64,000 nt of DNA, taken from NCBI RefSeq assembly GCF_014490575.1, contig NZ_CP061033.1:620001-684000 (forward strand). Direction: 5' to 3'. The notes beneath the pieces are model-generated. The model saw only the letters and a list, made by a program, of their open reading frames with translations. It had not been told where the DNA came from and made no database searches. A program made the position numbers and the translations under genes. Shown here piece by piece: positions 45,687 through 54,528 of the stretch (positions are counted from its first letter, which is position 1; every line of letters begins with the position of its first letter). The stretch comes from Corynebacterium zhongnanshanii. Lineage in GTDB: Bacteria; Actinomycetota; Actinomycetes; Mycobacteriales; Mycobacteriaceae.

Positions 45687-47462
45687 TTAGATCACGGTCA
45701 GCGGCAGGCGCAGTGCAGCGGGTGCACTCGCCGGAACCATCGGCTTTTTCGGCTCAGTGGGGGAGATCCGCACGTAGCCCTCGCTTTGTGCCGGGCGGGG
45801 GTCGGCGTCGCCCTTATTCGGCCACAACGCGGCCGCACGTTCCGCATTGGCGGTGATGGACAGCGACGGGTTCACACCCGGGTTGGCTGTGATGGCGGAA
45901 CCATCGGTGACGAACATCGTTGGGTAGCCCCACACACGGTTGTAAGGGTCCACTACGCCCGTCTCCGGCGAATCGGCGATCACGCATCCACCCAGGAAGT
46001 GGGCAGTGAGAGGCACATTGAAGACCTCGGACCACACACCACCGGCGATGGCGTTTTTCATATTCCTGGCCATAATGCGGGTGGCGGCATTTCCCTCGGG
46101 AATCCAGGAAGGATTAGGCTCGCCGGTGCCCTGGCGGGAACGCAGGACATTAAAAGGACCCACCTTTTTCAGGAAAGTCTGCAGGGAATTGTCCTTGGTC
46201 TGCATCACCAAATTGATGACGGTGCGCTGAGACCACTTGCTCAAGTTAAACAGCATAGGAATGCGCGTGTAGTTCAAGCAGACCTGCTTGATGAACTCCA
46301 GGAAACGTGGTTGAAGCTTGTCACCATCCGTCATCAAAGTCTGCAGCAGACCCATGGCGTTGGAGCCCTTTCCATAACGCACCGGTTCGATATGCGTATC
46401 GGGGGCAGGGAAGAAGGAACTGGTGATGGCCACGCCTTCGGAATAATCCGTATCCGGGTGGTATTTCGCTTCCGCCGCACCCAGCAGAGCCTCGGAGTTT
46501 GTGCGGGTGAGGTAGCCCAGGGAATCTGGGAGGTTAGGCAGGTTTCCGTTGTCCTTCTGGCGGTGCAGGAGGTTTTGCGTGCCCCAGGTTCCGGCTGCCA
46601 TGACCACGTAGTCGGCGGTGAAGGTGGTGGTGGAGGTATTCTTCTTGCGCGCGCTCAGCTTCTTCGCCAAGGAGGTGGCCACAGTGCCGGTGCGCGTGGT
46701 GGTGACCGTCCAGGTGGAACCGTCGTGGGTGATATCGGTGACGGTGGACATGTCGTGAACCACCGTGCCGCCCTTTTCGGCCAGGTAGAGGTAGTTTTTC
46801 AGCAGGGTGTTCTTCGCGCCGTGGCGGCAGCCCGTCATGCATTCACCACATTCGTGGCAGGCGGTGCGGTCGGGGCCCACGCCGCCGAAATAGGGGTCTG
46901 CCACGGTTTCGCGAGGCTTGCCTTTGAGTCCGGTCTTTTCGCCGAAGAACACGCCCACGGGCGCCATGCGGAACGTTTCCGGCACTCCCATTTCCTCGGC
47001 CACTTCCTTGATGCGCTTATCGGAGTTGGTCATGGTGGGGTTTTCCACCACGCCGAGCATCTTCTGGGCTTGTTCGTAGTAGGGGGTCAGCTCGTCTTCC
47101 CAGTCGGTGATGTGGGCCCACTGCTTGTCCTGGAAGTAGGTGGAGGAGGGCTTGTAGAGGGTGTTGGCGTAGTTGAGGGAGCCGCCGCCCACGCCGGATC
47201 CTGCGAGGATCATGACGTCGTTGAGCAGGTGGACGCGCTGGATTCCGAAGCATCCGATCTGTGGCGCCCACAGGAAGTCCTTGAGGTGCCACGAGTTCTT
47301 GGCGAATTCTTTATCTTCAAATCGACGCCCAGCCTCGATGACGCCAACCTTATATCCCTTTTCAGTCAACCTGAGGGCGGTGACGGAGCCTCCGAATCCG
47401 GAGCCGATCACCAGAACGTCATAGTGAATGCTGTTGTGTGCTGAGTGTGCAGTGTTCGTCAT
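45687..47462 (-). CDS. GMC-type FAD oxidoreductase (cholesterol oxidase-like, ChoD type)
   Basis: 591 residues from the ATG at 47462; the open frame runs 259 codons further but that is antisense to dnaG. FAD-binding start YDVLVIGSGFGGSVTALRL, then GSGVGGGSLNYANT, a four-cysteine segment CHECGECMTGCRHG, and the C-terminal LGGCVIAD...PGVNPSLSITANAERAA typical of GMC and Mtb ChoD-like enzymes. Substrate probably a sterol or other alcohol; the exact one is unknown. Divergent from dnaG across 165 nt. A TATCGT -10 element lies 7 nt before the ATG. Confidence 0.88.
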   Translation of the reverse strand: MTNTAHSAHNSIHYDVLVIGSGFGGSVTALRLTEKGYKVGVIEAGRRFEDKEFAKNSWHLKDFLWAPQIGCFGIQRVHLLNDVMILAGSGVGGGSLNYANTLYKPSSTYFQDKQWAHITDWEDELTPYYEQAQKMLGVVENPTMTNSDKRIKEVAEEMGVPETFRMAPVGVFFGEKTGLKGKPRETVADPYFGGVGPDRTACHECGECMTGCRHGAKNTLLKNYLYLAEKGGTVVHDMSTVTDITHDGSTWTVTTTRTGTVATSLAKKLSARKKNTSTTTFTADYVVMAAGTWGTQNLLHRQKDNGNLPNLPDSLGYLTRTNSEALLGAAEAKYHPDTDYSEGVAITSSFFPAPDTHIEPVRYGKGSNAMGLLQTLMTDGDKLQPRFLEFIKQVCLNYTRIPMLFNLSKWSQRTVINLVMQTKDNSLQTFLKKVGPFNVLRSRQGTGEPNPSWIPEGNAATRIMARNMKNAIAGGVWSEVFNVPLTAHFLGGCVIADSPETGVVDPYNRVWGYPTMFVTDGSAITANPGVNPSLSITANAERAAALWPNKGDADPRPAQSEGYVRISPTEPKKPMVPASAPAALRLPLTVI

Positions 47463-47469
47463 GCTCTTT

Positions 47470-47475
47470 ACGATA
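47470..47475 (-). promoter_or_regulatory. -10 element, GMC oxidoreductase gene
   Basis: TATCGT on the minus strand, 7 nt before the ATG at 47462; leaderless arrangement. Confidence 0.45.
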
Positions 47476-47614
47476 GGACCCGCGCCTTGGTTTCGTAGCA
47501 AAATTGTATGAATTACTGGAGGAAAATATAAAAGTGGTGGTGTGAGGGCGCTCATGCAGGGTGGTGGAGGGTACGTCCGTAGCTGGGGTGTGGTGCTGTG
47601 TAGCTGCCAGGGGC

Positions 47615-47620
47615 TAGCAT
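47615..47620 (+). promoter_or_regulatory. -10 element of dnaG
   Basis: TAGCAT, 7 nt before the ATG at 47628; the GAGGAG after it is too close (1 nt) to act as a Shine-Dalgarno for that ATG. Confidence 0.4.
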
Positions 47621-47627
47621 GAGGAGC

Positions 47628-49616
47628 ATGGCTCAAGGACGGATCTCGGAACGGGACATCGCAGAAATTCGCGAACGCACTCCCATTGAGGAAGTGGTGG
47701 GGGAGTATGTCCAGTTGAAGCCCGCGGGATACGACTCCATGAAGGGGCTCAGCCCGTTCAAGGATGAGAAGACCCCGTCCTTCCATGTCCGCCCCAACAG
47801 GGGATACTTCCACTGCTTTTCCACCGGGGAGGGCGGTGATGTGTTCAGCTTCCTCATGAAGATGGAACACATCACCTTCCCGGAGGCCGTGGAGCAATGC
47901 GCCGAGCGGATCGGCTACCAGATCACCTACGAAGGCGGAACCCCTGGCCGACGTGAGGAGGCGGGAACGCGCCAGCGCTTGGTGGCGGCGAATAAAGCCG
48001 CGGCGGAGTACTACCAGCAGATGCTGCACTCTGACGAGCAGGGTGCCGACGTGGCCCGGGAATTTCTGCTCAACCGGGGTTTCACCATGGAGGATGCAGA
48101 TCACTTCGGCTGCGGTTTTGCCCCGGCCGGGTGGGATAAGCTCACGAAGCACTTGCTGCAAAAGGGCTTTAATTTCAAGGAGCTGGAGGCGGCCGGGTTG
48201 TCCCGCATGGGCACCAAGGGGCCTATTGATCGCTTCCACCGCAGGCTGTTGTGGCCCATCCGTTCCGTGGCCAACGACGTCATCGGCTTCGGAGCCCGCA
48301 AGCTTTTTGACGATGACAAGCTAGGCAAGTACATCAACACCCCGGAAACCTTGCTGTACAAAAAGTCCAAGGTTCTGTTCGGCATTGATCACGCTAAGAA
48401 AGCCATCGCCTCCACGCACCAGGCCGTGGTTGTGGAGGGCTACACCGATGTGATGGCCATGCACGCCGCGGGTGTCACCACCGCAGTAGCGGCCTGTGGC
48501 ACCGCGTTCGGTATTGAGCACCTGCAGATGCTGCGCCGCTTTATGTTGGACGATAAGTTCTTCCGCGGGGAAATTATCTACATCTTCGACGGCGACGAGG
48601 CCGGCCAGAAGGCTGCCATGCGTGCCTTCGATGGCAATCAGGAGTTCACCGGCCGAAGCTATGTGACCGTAGCCCCCGGCGGCCAGGACCCGTGTGACAT
48701 CCGCATGGAGCGAGGGGACGCTGCCGTCCGGGAGCTGGTTGCCACCCGCATCCCCATGTTTGAGTTCGTGATTCGTACCCTCCTGCAGGGCTATGACACT
48801 GCCAGTGTGGACGGGCGTGTCCAGGCACTGCGACGCATCGTGCCGGTCCTCGCGGGCATCCGTGATGAGGCGTTACGCGATGAGTACGCGCGCCAGGCGT
48901 CGGGTTGGTTAGGGTGGGAAAATCCCTCCGAGGTCGTCGCACAGGTGCGGGAGGAAGCACGGAAGCCACAGCGTGACAAGCCCGCGTTCGAGCTGAAACG
49001 CGGAGCCGTGCAGCAAGTGGCGGATCAGGCTCGCGGCGCGTCACCGGAGCGCGGCCGTGGGGCGAATCTCCACGCGGTGGATTCCGACGACCTGATGGAT
49101 CGCCCGGACCCAGCAGACGACATTCTGCACGGCCCGCGCGAGGTACTCAAGCTTGCGCTGCAGGAGCCACAACTGGCCGGGGAGATTTTTGATCTCATGC
49201 CGCCGGAGAGTTTTATTCACGCCACATATATCGCCATTGCCGAGGCGATGGAGAAAGCCGGCGGGGCGGCGAACGCGCAGCCCGGAGCTGCCTGGGTGGA
49301 CCGGGTGGGTGGTCATGTGGATGACGCCATGGGCAAGGCCGTGGTGGCGGAGCTGACTGTGGAGGATATCCATTGCCCGGCCGAGCGGCTGCCGTTTTAT
49401 GCCGACGCGATCATGTCTCACATGCAGGAGCGATGGGTGGGTAACGAGATCGCGGAGATGAAGGCGCAGATGCAGCGCATGCGGCCGGATTTGCAGCAGG
49501 AGGAGTATAAGGCCTTGTTTGCGGACCTCATGGCCTTGGAGAAGTACCGTCGTTCGCTGCAGGAGAGGGCAGCGGAGTACGGAGTGTTCGATATTAACGA
49601 CGGGTCGGGTGGCTAG
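47628..49616 (+). CDS. dnaG: DNA primase DnaG with degenerate zinc-finger ligands
   Basis: 662 residues from the ATG at 47628 (an ATG at 47619 is possible). N-terminal zinc-binding domain, TOPRIM core (VVVEGYTDVMAMHAAGV, IFDGDEAGQKAA) and a helicase-binding C-terminal domain. It makes RNA primers at the fork. The usual zinc ligands C-x2-H and C-x2-C appear as S42-x2-K45 and C63-x2-T66: only one cysteine of the four ligands remains, while the surrounding DEKTPSFHVRP and GEGGDVF are conserved. The domain fold may persist without zinc. Whether this is shared by all corynebacteria I cannot check. Confidence 0.96.
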   Translation: MAQGRISERDIAEIRERTPIEEVVGEYVQLKPAGYDSMKGLSPFKDEKTPSFHVRPNRGYFHCFSTGEGGDVFSFLMKMEHITFPEAVEQCAERIGYQITYEGGTPGRREEAGTRQRLVAANKAAAEYYQQMLHSDEQGADVAREFLLNRGFTMEDADHFGCGFAPAGWDKLTKHLLQKGFNFKELEAAGLSRMGTKGPIDRFHRRLLWPIRSVANDVIGFGARKLFDDDKLGKYINTPETLLYKKSKVLFGIDHAKKAIASTHQAVVVEGYTDVMAMHAAGVTTAVAACGTAFGIEHLQMLRRFMLDDKFFRGEIIYIFDGDEAGQKAAMRAFDGNQEFTGRSYVTVAPGGQDPCDIRMERGDAAVRELVATRIPMFEFVIRTLLQGYDTASVDGRVQALRRIVPVLAGIRDEALRDEYARQASGWLGWENPSEVVAQVREEARKPQRDKPAFELKRGAVQQVADQARGASPERGRGANLHAVDSDDLMDRPDPADDILHGPREVLKLALQEPQLAGEIFDLMPPESFIHATYIAIAEAMEKAGGAANAQPGAAWVDRVGGHVDDAMGKAVVAELTVEDIHCPAERLPFYADAIMSHMQERWVGNEIAEMKAQMQRMRPDLQQEEYKALFADLMALEKYRRSLQERAAEYGVFDINDGSGG

Positions 49617-49622
49617 TCCCGT

Positions 49623-49638
49623 GTATACGATTGTATAC
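49623..49638. repeat. GTATAC inverted repeat after dnaG
   Basis: GTATAC at 49623-49628 and again at 49633-49638, separated by GATT; with flanking CCG/CGG it forms a short symmetric element just after the dnaG stop, between convergent genes. Confidence 0.5.
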
Positions 49639-49683
49639 GGTTCGGCTGGCTAGGCCGGTTAGGCTTGTTTAGCCTCGTAGCAA

Positions 49684-50031
49684 CTACTTTTTGAACGGGT
49701 TGAAGGGTTTCTTCTTGTCCCCACCGGACGTGCGCGAGCCGTGGGTGAGGTCGTCCACACGATCGTTGGGGTGCGCCTCGTCGGACTCGACGATGCTGTA
49801 GCCCTCCCCGAGGGACTGGCGGGTGGAGGAATTAAGGTCGCGCACCTCATGCATCCGCGGTTCGGGATCCAGGCGGTTAGCGATGGCCTTCCGGCCGGCC
49901 CGCACGGCGGCTTTGGTGACGTCCGAGTTCACAGCGCTGTGGTATCCGCGGCGGATTTGCTCATAGCGGCGGCGGCCTGCCTTGGTACCCAATACATAGC
50001 CGGCTGCTGCGCCTACTACTAACTGGATCAT
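49684..50031 (-). CDS. YtxH-like small protein
   Basis: 115 residues, ATG with AAGGAGAA 5 nt upstream. Starts with a hydrophobic Gly-rich segment (LVVGAAAGYVLGTKAGRRRYEQI) as in YtxH/DUF-type stress proteins, followed by a basic helix and a disordered tail rich in Asp, Ser and Lys. Likely membrane-associated. Function unknown. Convergent with dnaG. Confidence 0.7.
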   Translation of the reverse strand: MIQLVVGAAAGYVLGTKAGRRRYEQIRRGYHSAVNSDVTKAAVRAGRKAIANRLDPEPRMHEVRDLNSSTRQSLGEGYSIVESDEAHPNDRVDDLTHGSRTSGGDKKKPFNPFKK

Positions 50032-50301
50032 CGGTTCTCCTTCGGGTTTTCGGGTCTAACCTACGAGCATACGTGACGGACGGGGATTTGCGCAGCGCGC
50101 GTCGGGACCATCGGCCACGTGGGCGCCGGGTAGCTGCTGTGCGGACACTGAGAGCCGATTTTTCGTGTACAACGGACTGTGGTTGAACACTTATTGAAAA
50201 TGCGCATGGGGGCGTGGCGGTCGTGACCGTGACCCTGTGCGTTTTTCCGCGAAGAGACAACCCACAAAGAGATTCACCACGAAAGACTCATAAGGAGATT
50301 C

Positions 50302-51405
50302 ATGGCTTCTGCACAAACCGTCAAGGGCGTTATCGCACGGGAAAAGAATGCACCGGTGGAAACGGTCAACGTTGTGGTTCCCGCGCCGGGCGATAATGAC
50401 GTGATTGTGAAGATTCAGGCGTGTGGAGTATGCCACACGGATTTGGCATATCGCGATGGCGGCATTTCCGATAATTACCCTTTCCTTCTTGGCCATGAGG
50501 CCGCAGGAATTGTCGAAGAGGTAGGCGAGCAGGTCACCCATGTTGAGCCGGGTGACTTTGTGGTGCTGAACTGGCGTGCCGTGTGCGGCGAGTGCCGTGC
50601 CTGCAAGAAGGGCGAGCCGAAGTACTGCTTCGATACGCACAATGCCTCAAAGCCTATGACGTTGGAGGACGGCACCGAGCTAGAGGCGGCTCTGGGCATC
50701 GGGTCGTTTATCGAAAAGACGTTGGTGCATGAGGGTCAGTGCACCAAGGTGGATCCGGAGGCTGATCCCGCCGTCGCAGGCTTGCTGGGCTGTGGCGTGA
50801 TGGCAGGTCTGGGCGCCGCGGTGAACACGGGTGAGGTGAAGCGCGGCGAGTCCATCGCCGTGATCGGCGTGGGAGGCGTGGGCATGAGCGCCGTTGCCGG
50901 TGCTGCGCTGGCTGGCGCTACGCCGATCATTGCCATTGATATATCCGACGCCAAGCTTGCCCGTGCGAAGGAAGAATTTGGAGCCACCCACACCATCAAT
51001 TCCTCGGGGCTTTCTGACGAGGAATTGACGCAGAAGGTCCAGGACTTGACCGGCGGCTTTGGCGTGGATGTTGTGGTAGACGCCGTGGGGCGTCCGGAGA
51101 CGTATAAGCAGGCGTTTTACCTTCGTGATCTTGCTGGACGTGTGGTGCTGGTGGGAGTTCCTACCCCAGAGATGAACCTGGAGCTGCCGTTGCTTGATGT
51201 CTTTGGCCGCGGAGGTTCCCTGAAGTCTTCCTGGTACGGAGACTGCTTGCCGGAGCGCGATTTCCCAATGTATGTGGATCTCTATCGTCAGGGCCGTTTC
51301 CCGCTGGACAAGTTTGTGGACGAGCGCATTGGGCTGGACCAGGTTGATGAGGCCTTCGAGACAATGAAGCAGGGCACGGTATTGCGAAGCGTGGTGGAGC
51401 TGTAA
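50302..51405 (+). CDS. S-(hydroxymethyl)mycothiol dehydrogenase-like Zn alcohol dehydrogenase
   Basis: 367 residues, ATG with AAGGAGA about 5 nt upstream. Zn-ADH: catalytic cysteine C41 in [14 protein letters not shown], the structural zinc cluster [15 protein letters not shown], and the NAD-binding [10 protein letters not shown]. Most similar in pattern to mycothiol-dependent formaldehyde dehydrogenase (MscR/AdhE2). It would detoxify formaldehyde as its mycothiol adduct or reduce S-nitrosomycothiol. The metallo-hydrolase gene starts 2 nt downstream, the same pair found in mycobacteria, so the assignment is supported by context. Confidence 0.87.
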   Translation: MASAQTVKGVIAREKNAPVETVNVVVPAPGDNDVIVKIQACGVCHTDLAYRDGGISDNYPFLLGHEAAGIVEEVGEQVTHVEPGDFVVLNWRAVCGECRACKKGEPKYCFDTHNASKPMTLEDGTELEAALGIGSFIEKTLVHEGQCTKVDPEADPAVAGLLGCGVMAGLGAAVNTGEVKRGESIAVIGVGGVGMSAVAGAALAGATPIIAIDISDAKLARAKEEFGATHTINSSGLSDEELTQKVQDLTGGFGVDVVVDAVGRPETYKQAFYLRDLAGRVVLVGVPTPEMNLELPLLDVFGRGGSLKSSWYGDCLPERDFPMYVDLYRQGRFPLDKFVDERIGLDQVDEAFETMKQGTVLRSVVEL

Positions 51406-51407
51406 TT

Positions 51408-52085
51408 ATGGTACGTGATTTTCCACCGGTGACGAGCCCGGTTGTTGAACAGTTCGTGACCTCCGGCACGTTCCGCCTTGATGGTGGGGAGTGGGAGGTG
51501 GACAACAATGTCTACCTCATCGCCGATGAGGCATCTAATTCCGTGATCGTGATTGACCCAGCGCATGAGCCGGACACCATCACGGCGAAGGTAGGGGACC
51601 GGAGTGTGCGTGCGATTGTGCTCACGCATGCTCACAACGATCACTGCGATCTGGCTCCGGAGTTGGCGAAGCACTGGGGCGTAGATGTGTATCTTCACCC
51701 AGACGATGATGTGCTGTGGAAGGAATCCAACGGGGAGGCGCCGTATGTCCCCATTGATGTGGAGGATCCGCTATGGGCGCAGTGGTCGCTGATGCTCCAC
51801 CACACGCCGGGGCACACGCCGGGTTGTGTGGTGATTGAGGTACTGGACGCGGACAATGCGGACGGTGAAGCCACGAACGTGCTGCTGTCCGGCGATACGC
51901 TGTTTAACGGCGGCCCTGGTGCCACTGGGCGTAAGTACTCCAGCTTCGAGACGATCATCGAGTCCTTGAAGAATGTGGTCTTTGAACTTCCGCACAGCAT
52001 GACGGTGTTGCCGGGCCACGGTGATGCCACGACGATCGGTGCAGAGGCCGCACGGATCGATGAGTACATCGAGCGCGGTTACTAA
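51408..52085 (+). CDS. Metallo-beta-lactamase-fold hydrolase partnered with the mycothiol dehydrogenase
   Basis: 225 residues, ATG 2 nt after the preceding stop. The metal motif is THAHNDHCD, then HTPGHTPGC, SGDTLFNGG and LPGHGDATT, i.e. the glyoxalase II-like subgroup. By analogy with glutathione systems it could hydrolyse S-formylmycothiol produced by the dehydrogenase; this step is inference from gene pairing. Same operon as the dehydrogenase. Confidence 0.87.
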   Translation: MVRDFPPVTSPVVEQFVTSGTFRLDGGEWEVDNNVYLIADEASNSVIVIDPAHEPDTITAKVGDRSVRAIVLTHAHNDHCDLAPELAKHWGVDVYLHPDDDVLWKESNGEAPYVPIDVEDPLWAQWSLMLHHTPGHTPGCVVIEVLDADNADGEATNVLLSGDTLFNGGPGATGRKYSSFETIIESLKNVVFELPHSMTVLPGHGDATTIGAEAARIDEYIERGY

Positions 52086-52113
52086 GCTTCGTTTTTCAAG
52101 GCTGACCTGCTGA

Positions 52114-52145
52114 TTTGTGTGTGCTGTGCTTGCGGTATAAAGTAG
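52114..52145 (+). promoter_or_regulatory. Promoter of tRNA-Asn
   Basis: TTGTGT upstream of TATAAAGT in the region 52114-52145: TTGTGT with 17 nt to TAAAGT, or 15 nt to TATAAA. About 70 nt before the tRNA. Confidence 0.5.
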
Positions 52146-52216
52146 TCACCGTTGCAAGCGAGGGTAACACTTCGAGAGAAATTAAGACTCTCTGAGGGCG
52201 CCTGAGTAGTACACAT

Positions 52217-52289
52217 TCCGCCATAGCTCAGTTGGCAGAGCATTCGACTGTTAATCGAAGGGTCACTGGTTCGAGCCCAGTTGGCGGAG
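52217..52289 (+). tRNA. tRNA-Asn (anticodon GTT)
   Basis: 73-nt cloverleaf: acceptor TCCGCCA paired with TGGCGGA, D-arm GCTCAGTTGGCAGAGC, anticodon loop CTGTTAA with GTT, and T-arm with GGTTCGAGCC. CCA is not encoded. A strong terminator follows. Confidence 0.97.
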
Positions 52290-52295
52290 CACGTT

Positions 52296-52331
52296 AAACC
52301 CCCACACCTCTACGGTGTGGGGGTTTATTTC
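52296..52331 (+). terminator. Rho-independent terminator of tRNA-Asn
   Basis: A 13-bp stem (AAACCCCCACACC at 52296-52308, GGTGTGGGGGTTT at 52314-52326) with a 5-nt loop, then ATTTCTG. Confidence 0.93.
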
Positions 52332-52582
52332 TGTTCGGGGGAGGGATGGGGGTTGGGATATGGGGTTATGCGACAAAAAGTGTGTCCGCTGTCGGCGTGT
52401 CGCGGTCGTGTTGGGAGGCGCCCTGGCACAACCATAGGATTATTTCGCTCTTTCGAAATTCTGTCCTGGGGAAATGCGTAAGGACTGCGACAAACTCCTA
52501 TGGTCGTGCCGGCGCTCGTACTGCCAGCATGGCCGAGAACGTCTCAGTCTGGGGTGATGAGAGATGAAGTATCTCGCCGGTC

Positions 52583-53260
52583 TTACAGTTCTAGGCCCTC
52601 GATGCCATGGGCTGTCACTGTCTCAGACAGGGGAACGCGGCCAGGTTCCGTCCGGAACATTGGACTGGACTCATCACCTCGGCCAAACGTCAACGCTGTG
52701 ACTAGCTTGTAGTCCTCGTCCACACCAAGGAACTCACGGACTGTTGGCGCTAAGAGCGAGATCATCCCCTGCGGAATGCCATGGTAGCCGTGTGCCTCCA
52801 AGGACAGAAGAAAGTTCTCTGCGTACGTGCCCTGGTCAAAGGCTGCGCGGATGCGGTCACCCATCGGAGGGATGAACAACATTGCGGAATACGGTGCACC
52901 GAAGAAACGAAGGTTCTCCCGTAAAAACTCGGTGCGCCCTTCCTTGTCTTCGCGCGCGATGCCCTTTAACCCGTACACCTTGGCAGCCAACTCCTGGGAA
53001 CGCCGAGGGTGTACACCCTGACCATAATCTGTGGTGAAGTCAGGATTGAGGCCGTTCGTATCGAACTCCTCGATCAGTGCGGCACTCAGATCGCGCAACC
53101 GCTGACCGCTTACCACATGGACATGCCATGGTTGGGTATTGGAGTTAGAGGGCGCAGACTGGGCGTCGAGCAAAATATTTTTCAGGACGTCGTTCGGGAT
53201 GGGGTCAGGCAAGAACGCGCGAGGGGAATGGCGGTGTCGAATGAAGTCAGATGTACTCAT
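52583..53260 (-). CDS. Nitroreductase-family NAD(P)H flavin oxidoreductase
   Basis: 225 residues from the ATG at 53260 (38 more open codons upstream are not used). FMN-binding nitroreductase: the N-terminal RHRHSPRAFLPDPIP, the APSNSNTQPWHVHVVSG segment (FMN contact), and FGRGDESSPMF toward the end. Reduces nitro compounds or quinones, or may be a flavin reductase. A TAGAGT -10 element is 7 nt before the ATG. Single gene between tRNA-Asn and an AT-rich region. Confidence 0.9.
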   Translation of the reverse strand: MSTSDFIRHRHSPRAFLPDPIPNDVLKNILLDAQSAPSNSNTQPWHVHVVSGQRLRDLSAALIEEFDTNGLNPDFTTDYGQGVHPRRSQELAAKVYGLKGIAREDKEGRTEFLRENLRFFGAPYSAMLFIPPMGDRIRAAFDQGTYAENFLLSLEAHGYHGIPQGMISLLAPTVREFLGVDEDYKLVTALTFGRGDESSPMFRTEPGRVPLSETVTAHGIEGLEL

Positions 53261-53267
53261 GGCAGAC

Positions 53268-53273
53268 ACTCTA
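53268..53273 (-). promoter_or_regulatory. -10 element, nitroreductase gene
   Basis: TAGAGT on the minus strand, 7 nt before the ATG at 53260; leaderless arrangement. Confidence 0.45.
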
Positions 53274-53373
53274 CGCGTGGAGCTGAGGGGTATGCAGGGC
53301 GGACATCGCCCGCATGTGGCGACGTGTCCGTATGCGAACCGCCCTGGACGTCCGTAAGTCTGCTGAGCTCGCA

Positions 53374-54229
53374 ATGTTCAGAGATTTCAATTTCTGACCA
53401 GTATGTGTTCGACTTTTCGCTGTATTCGCATGAGTGCTTAGGGGCGGCCGTGACCAAATATTACGTTTCTCATGTCGGCAGCATTCTCATGCTCTTGAGA
53501 CGGCTTCCAATGATTATGTGAAAGTGGTTGAGAATGAGCTAGGGTCATGCCTTAAAATCTAGGTATAGTGCGTTATTTATTCGCCTTTGTAGATCTGAGT
53601 ATGATGAATCTAACTGAGGAGCTTATTGCTAATGCCGTGAAGGATCCGCATATGAGTGGAAGCCATATTACGAATTCTTCATCTCTAATAGTCGCTGGTG
53701 AGATGAAGTGAAAAATGCGGGTCGTGAGGATGAGAGATATTATGAAAATTAACGGCGGAATGATCAGCGAAGCCTTGCTAACCTCAGTTTTGTCTTCTTC
53801 TGTTTTGGTGATGCCTAACCATTTCAAAATCACACTGAACCCTACCTTTCTTATCGATAGCACGGCCGCTATCCTTAACCTAATCACAAGAAGAACCGCT
53901 TCGCAGGGTTTTGCGTCAATCTGTCTGCTGTCTAGGGATTCTTGCTGGTGATGGTAATTGAATCGACTGTGAGGCTATGGCGAGGGGTCGCTTTCGGTGG
54001 CTCGTGTTCTCAAGGGGCTTTGCGCTGCATGACTAAGCTGTAGCGTCGTGGTGTCTGTCTGTGTTGTTTACCTGCGGTGATAGTTGCACGGCGATGTGTC
54101 CATGCATTTGTGATTGCGGTTTAGATGGCACGGCGCATGAGTCTCTTTGTCGGAACGTTCGTTCGGCGCATTCGGTGAGGTGGCTGGTGGTGCGTCGCCG
54201 ATGGGTGATGGAAACATACGAGACTAAGG
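53374..54229. other. AT-rich, gene-poor region between nitroreductase and a tRNA
   Basis: About 850 nt with clearly lower GC than its neighbours, especially 53500-53960. It has no recognisable gene except a doubtful minus-strand frame at 53573-53887. No integrase, transposase or attachment repeat of the flanking tRNA genes was found. Confidence 0.6.
53573..53887 (-). CDS. Doubtful small membrane protein in AT-rich region
   Basis: 104 codons from a GTG at 53887 without a visible ribosome binding site. Two hydrophobic stretches, LIIPPLIFIISLILTTRIF and FVIWLPLICGSFTALAIS, make it a plausible two-helix membrane protein, but a frame on the opposite strand (53715-53951) is also open, and base composition is unlike the neighbours. 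Possibly a remnant of acquired DNA. Confidence 0.3.
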   Translation of the reverse strand: MIRLRIAAVLSIRKVGFSVILKWLGITKTEEDKTEVSKASLIIPPLIFIISLILTTRIFHFISPATIRDEEFVIWLPLICGSFTALAISSSVRFIILRSTKANK

Positions 54230-54306
54230 TGGTGGGGCCAGCGGGGCTCGAACCCGCGACCAGCGGATTATGAGTCCGCGGCTCTAACCGACTGAGCTAT
54301 AGCCCC
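54230..54306 (-). tRNA. tRNA with CAT anticodon (Met, or Ile2 if lysidine-modified)
   Basis: Minus-strand cloverleaf: acceptor GGGGCTA paired with TGGCCCC, D-arm GCTCAGTCGGTTAGAGC, anticodon loop CTCATAA, and T-arm GCGGGTTCGAGCCCCGC. The 3' CCA is encoded (54230-54232), preceded by discriminator A at 54233. Not the initiator type. Met elongator and Ile2 tRNAs share the CAT anticodon and I cannot separate them by eye. Confidence 0.93.
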
Positions 54307-54516
54307 AGCGCTATACATTCAACCACACCTGACAGGGGATTCTGAATTGGGGCACCATCAGAACGCCCTTGGGGTCACTCTGGCCATTTTGACCAGTTCG
54401 GCCTCCTAGACCATGTTCAGGCCAGTGTGGGCATCGCTTGTCCCTTGGTGGCCCCTCGTTCGGCCCTTAGTAGAGCAAAAATGGCAAAACCGCCATCGAC
54501 TGTAGGGGCAGGCACT

Positions 54517-54522
54517 TAAGAT
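54517..54522 (+). promoter_or_regulatory. -10 element of gluA
   Basis: TAAGAT, 6 nt before the ATG at 54529; no Shine-Dalgarno visible. The 200 nt between the tRNA and this point hold no gene. Confidence 0.45.
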
Positions 54523-54528
54523 GTGAGC

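Noticed and set aside
47463..48239. N-terminal extension of the GMC oxidoreductase frame
   Set aside because: It is antisense to dnaG; the family N-terminus begins just after the ATG at 47462.
53715..53951. Plus-strand frame in the AT-rich region
   Set aside because: No ribosome binding site, no recognisable family; hydrophobic pattern is the mirror of the opposite-strand frame.
54061..54273. Plus-strand frame ending in GPAGLEPATSGL
   Set aside because: The end is the antisense of the CAT-anticodon tRNA; this tail is a well-known artefact of translating tRNA genes.
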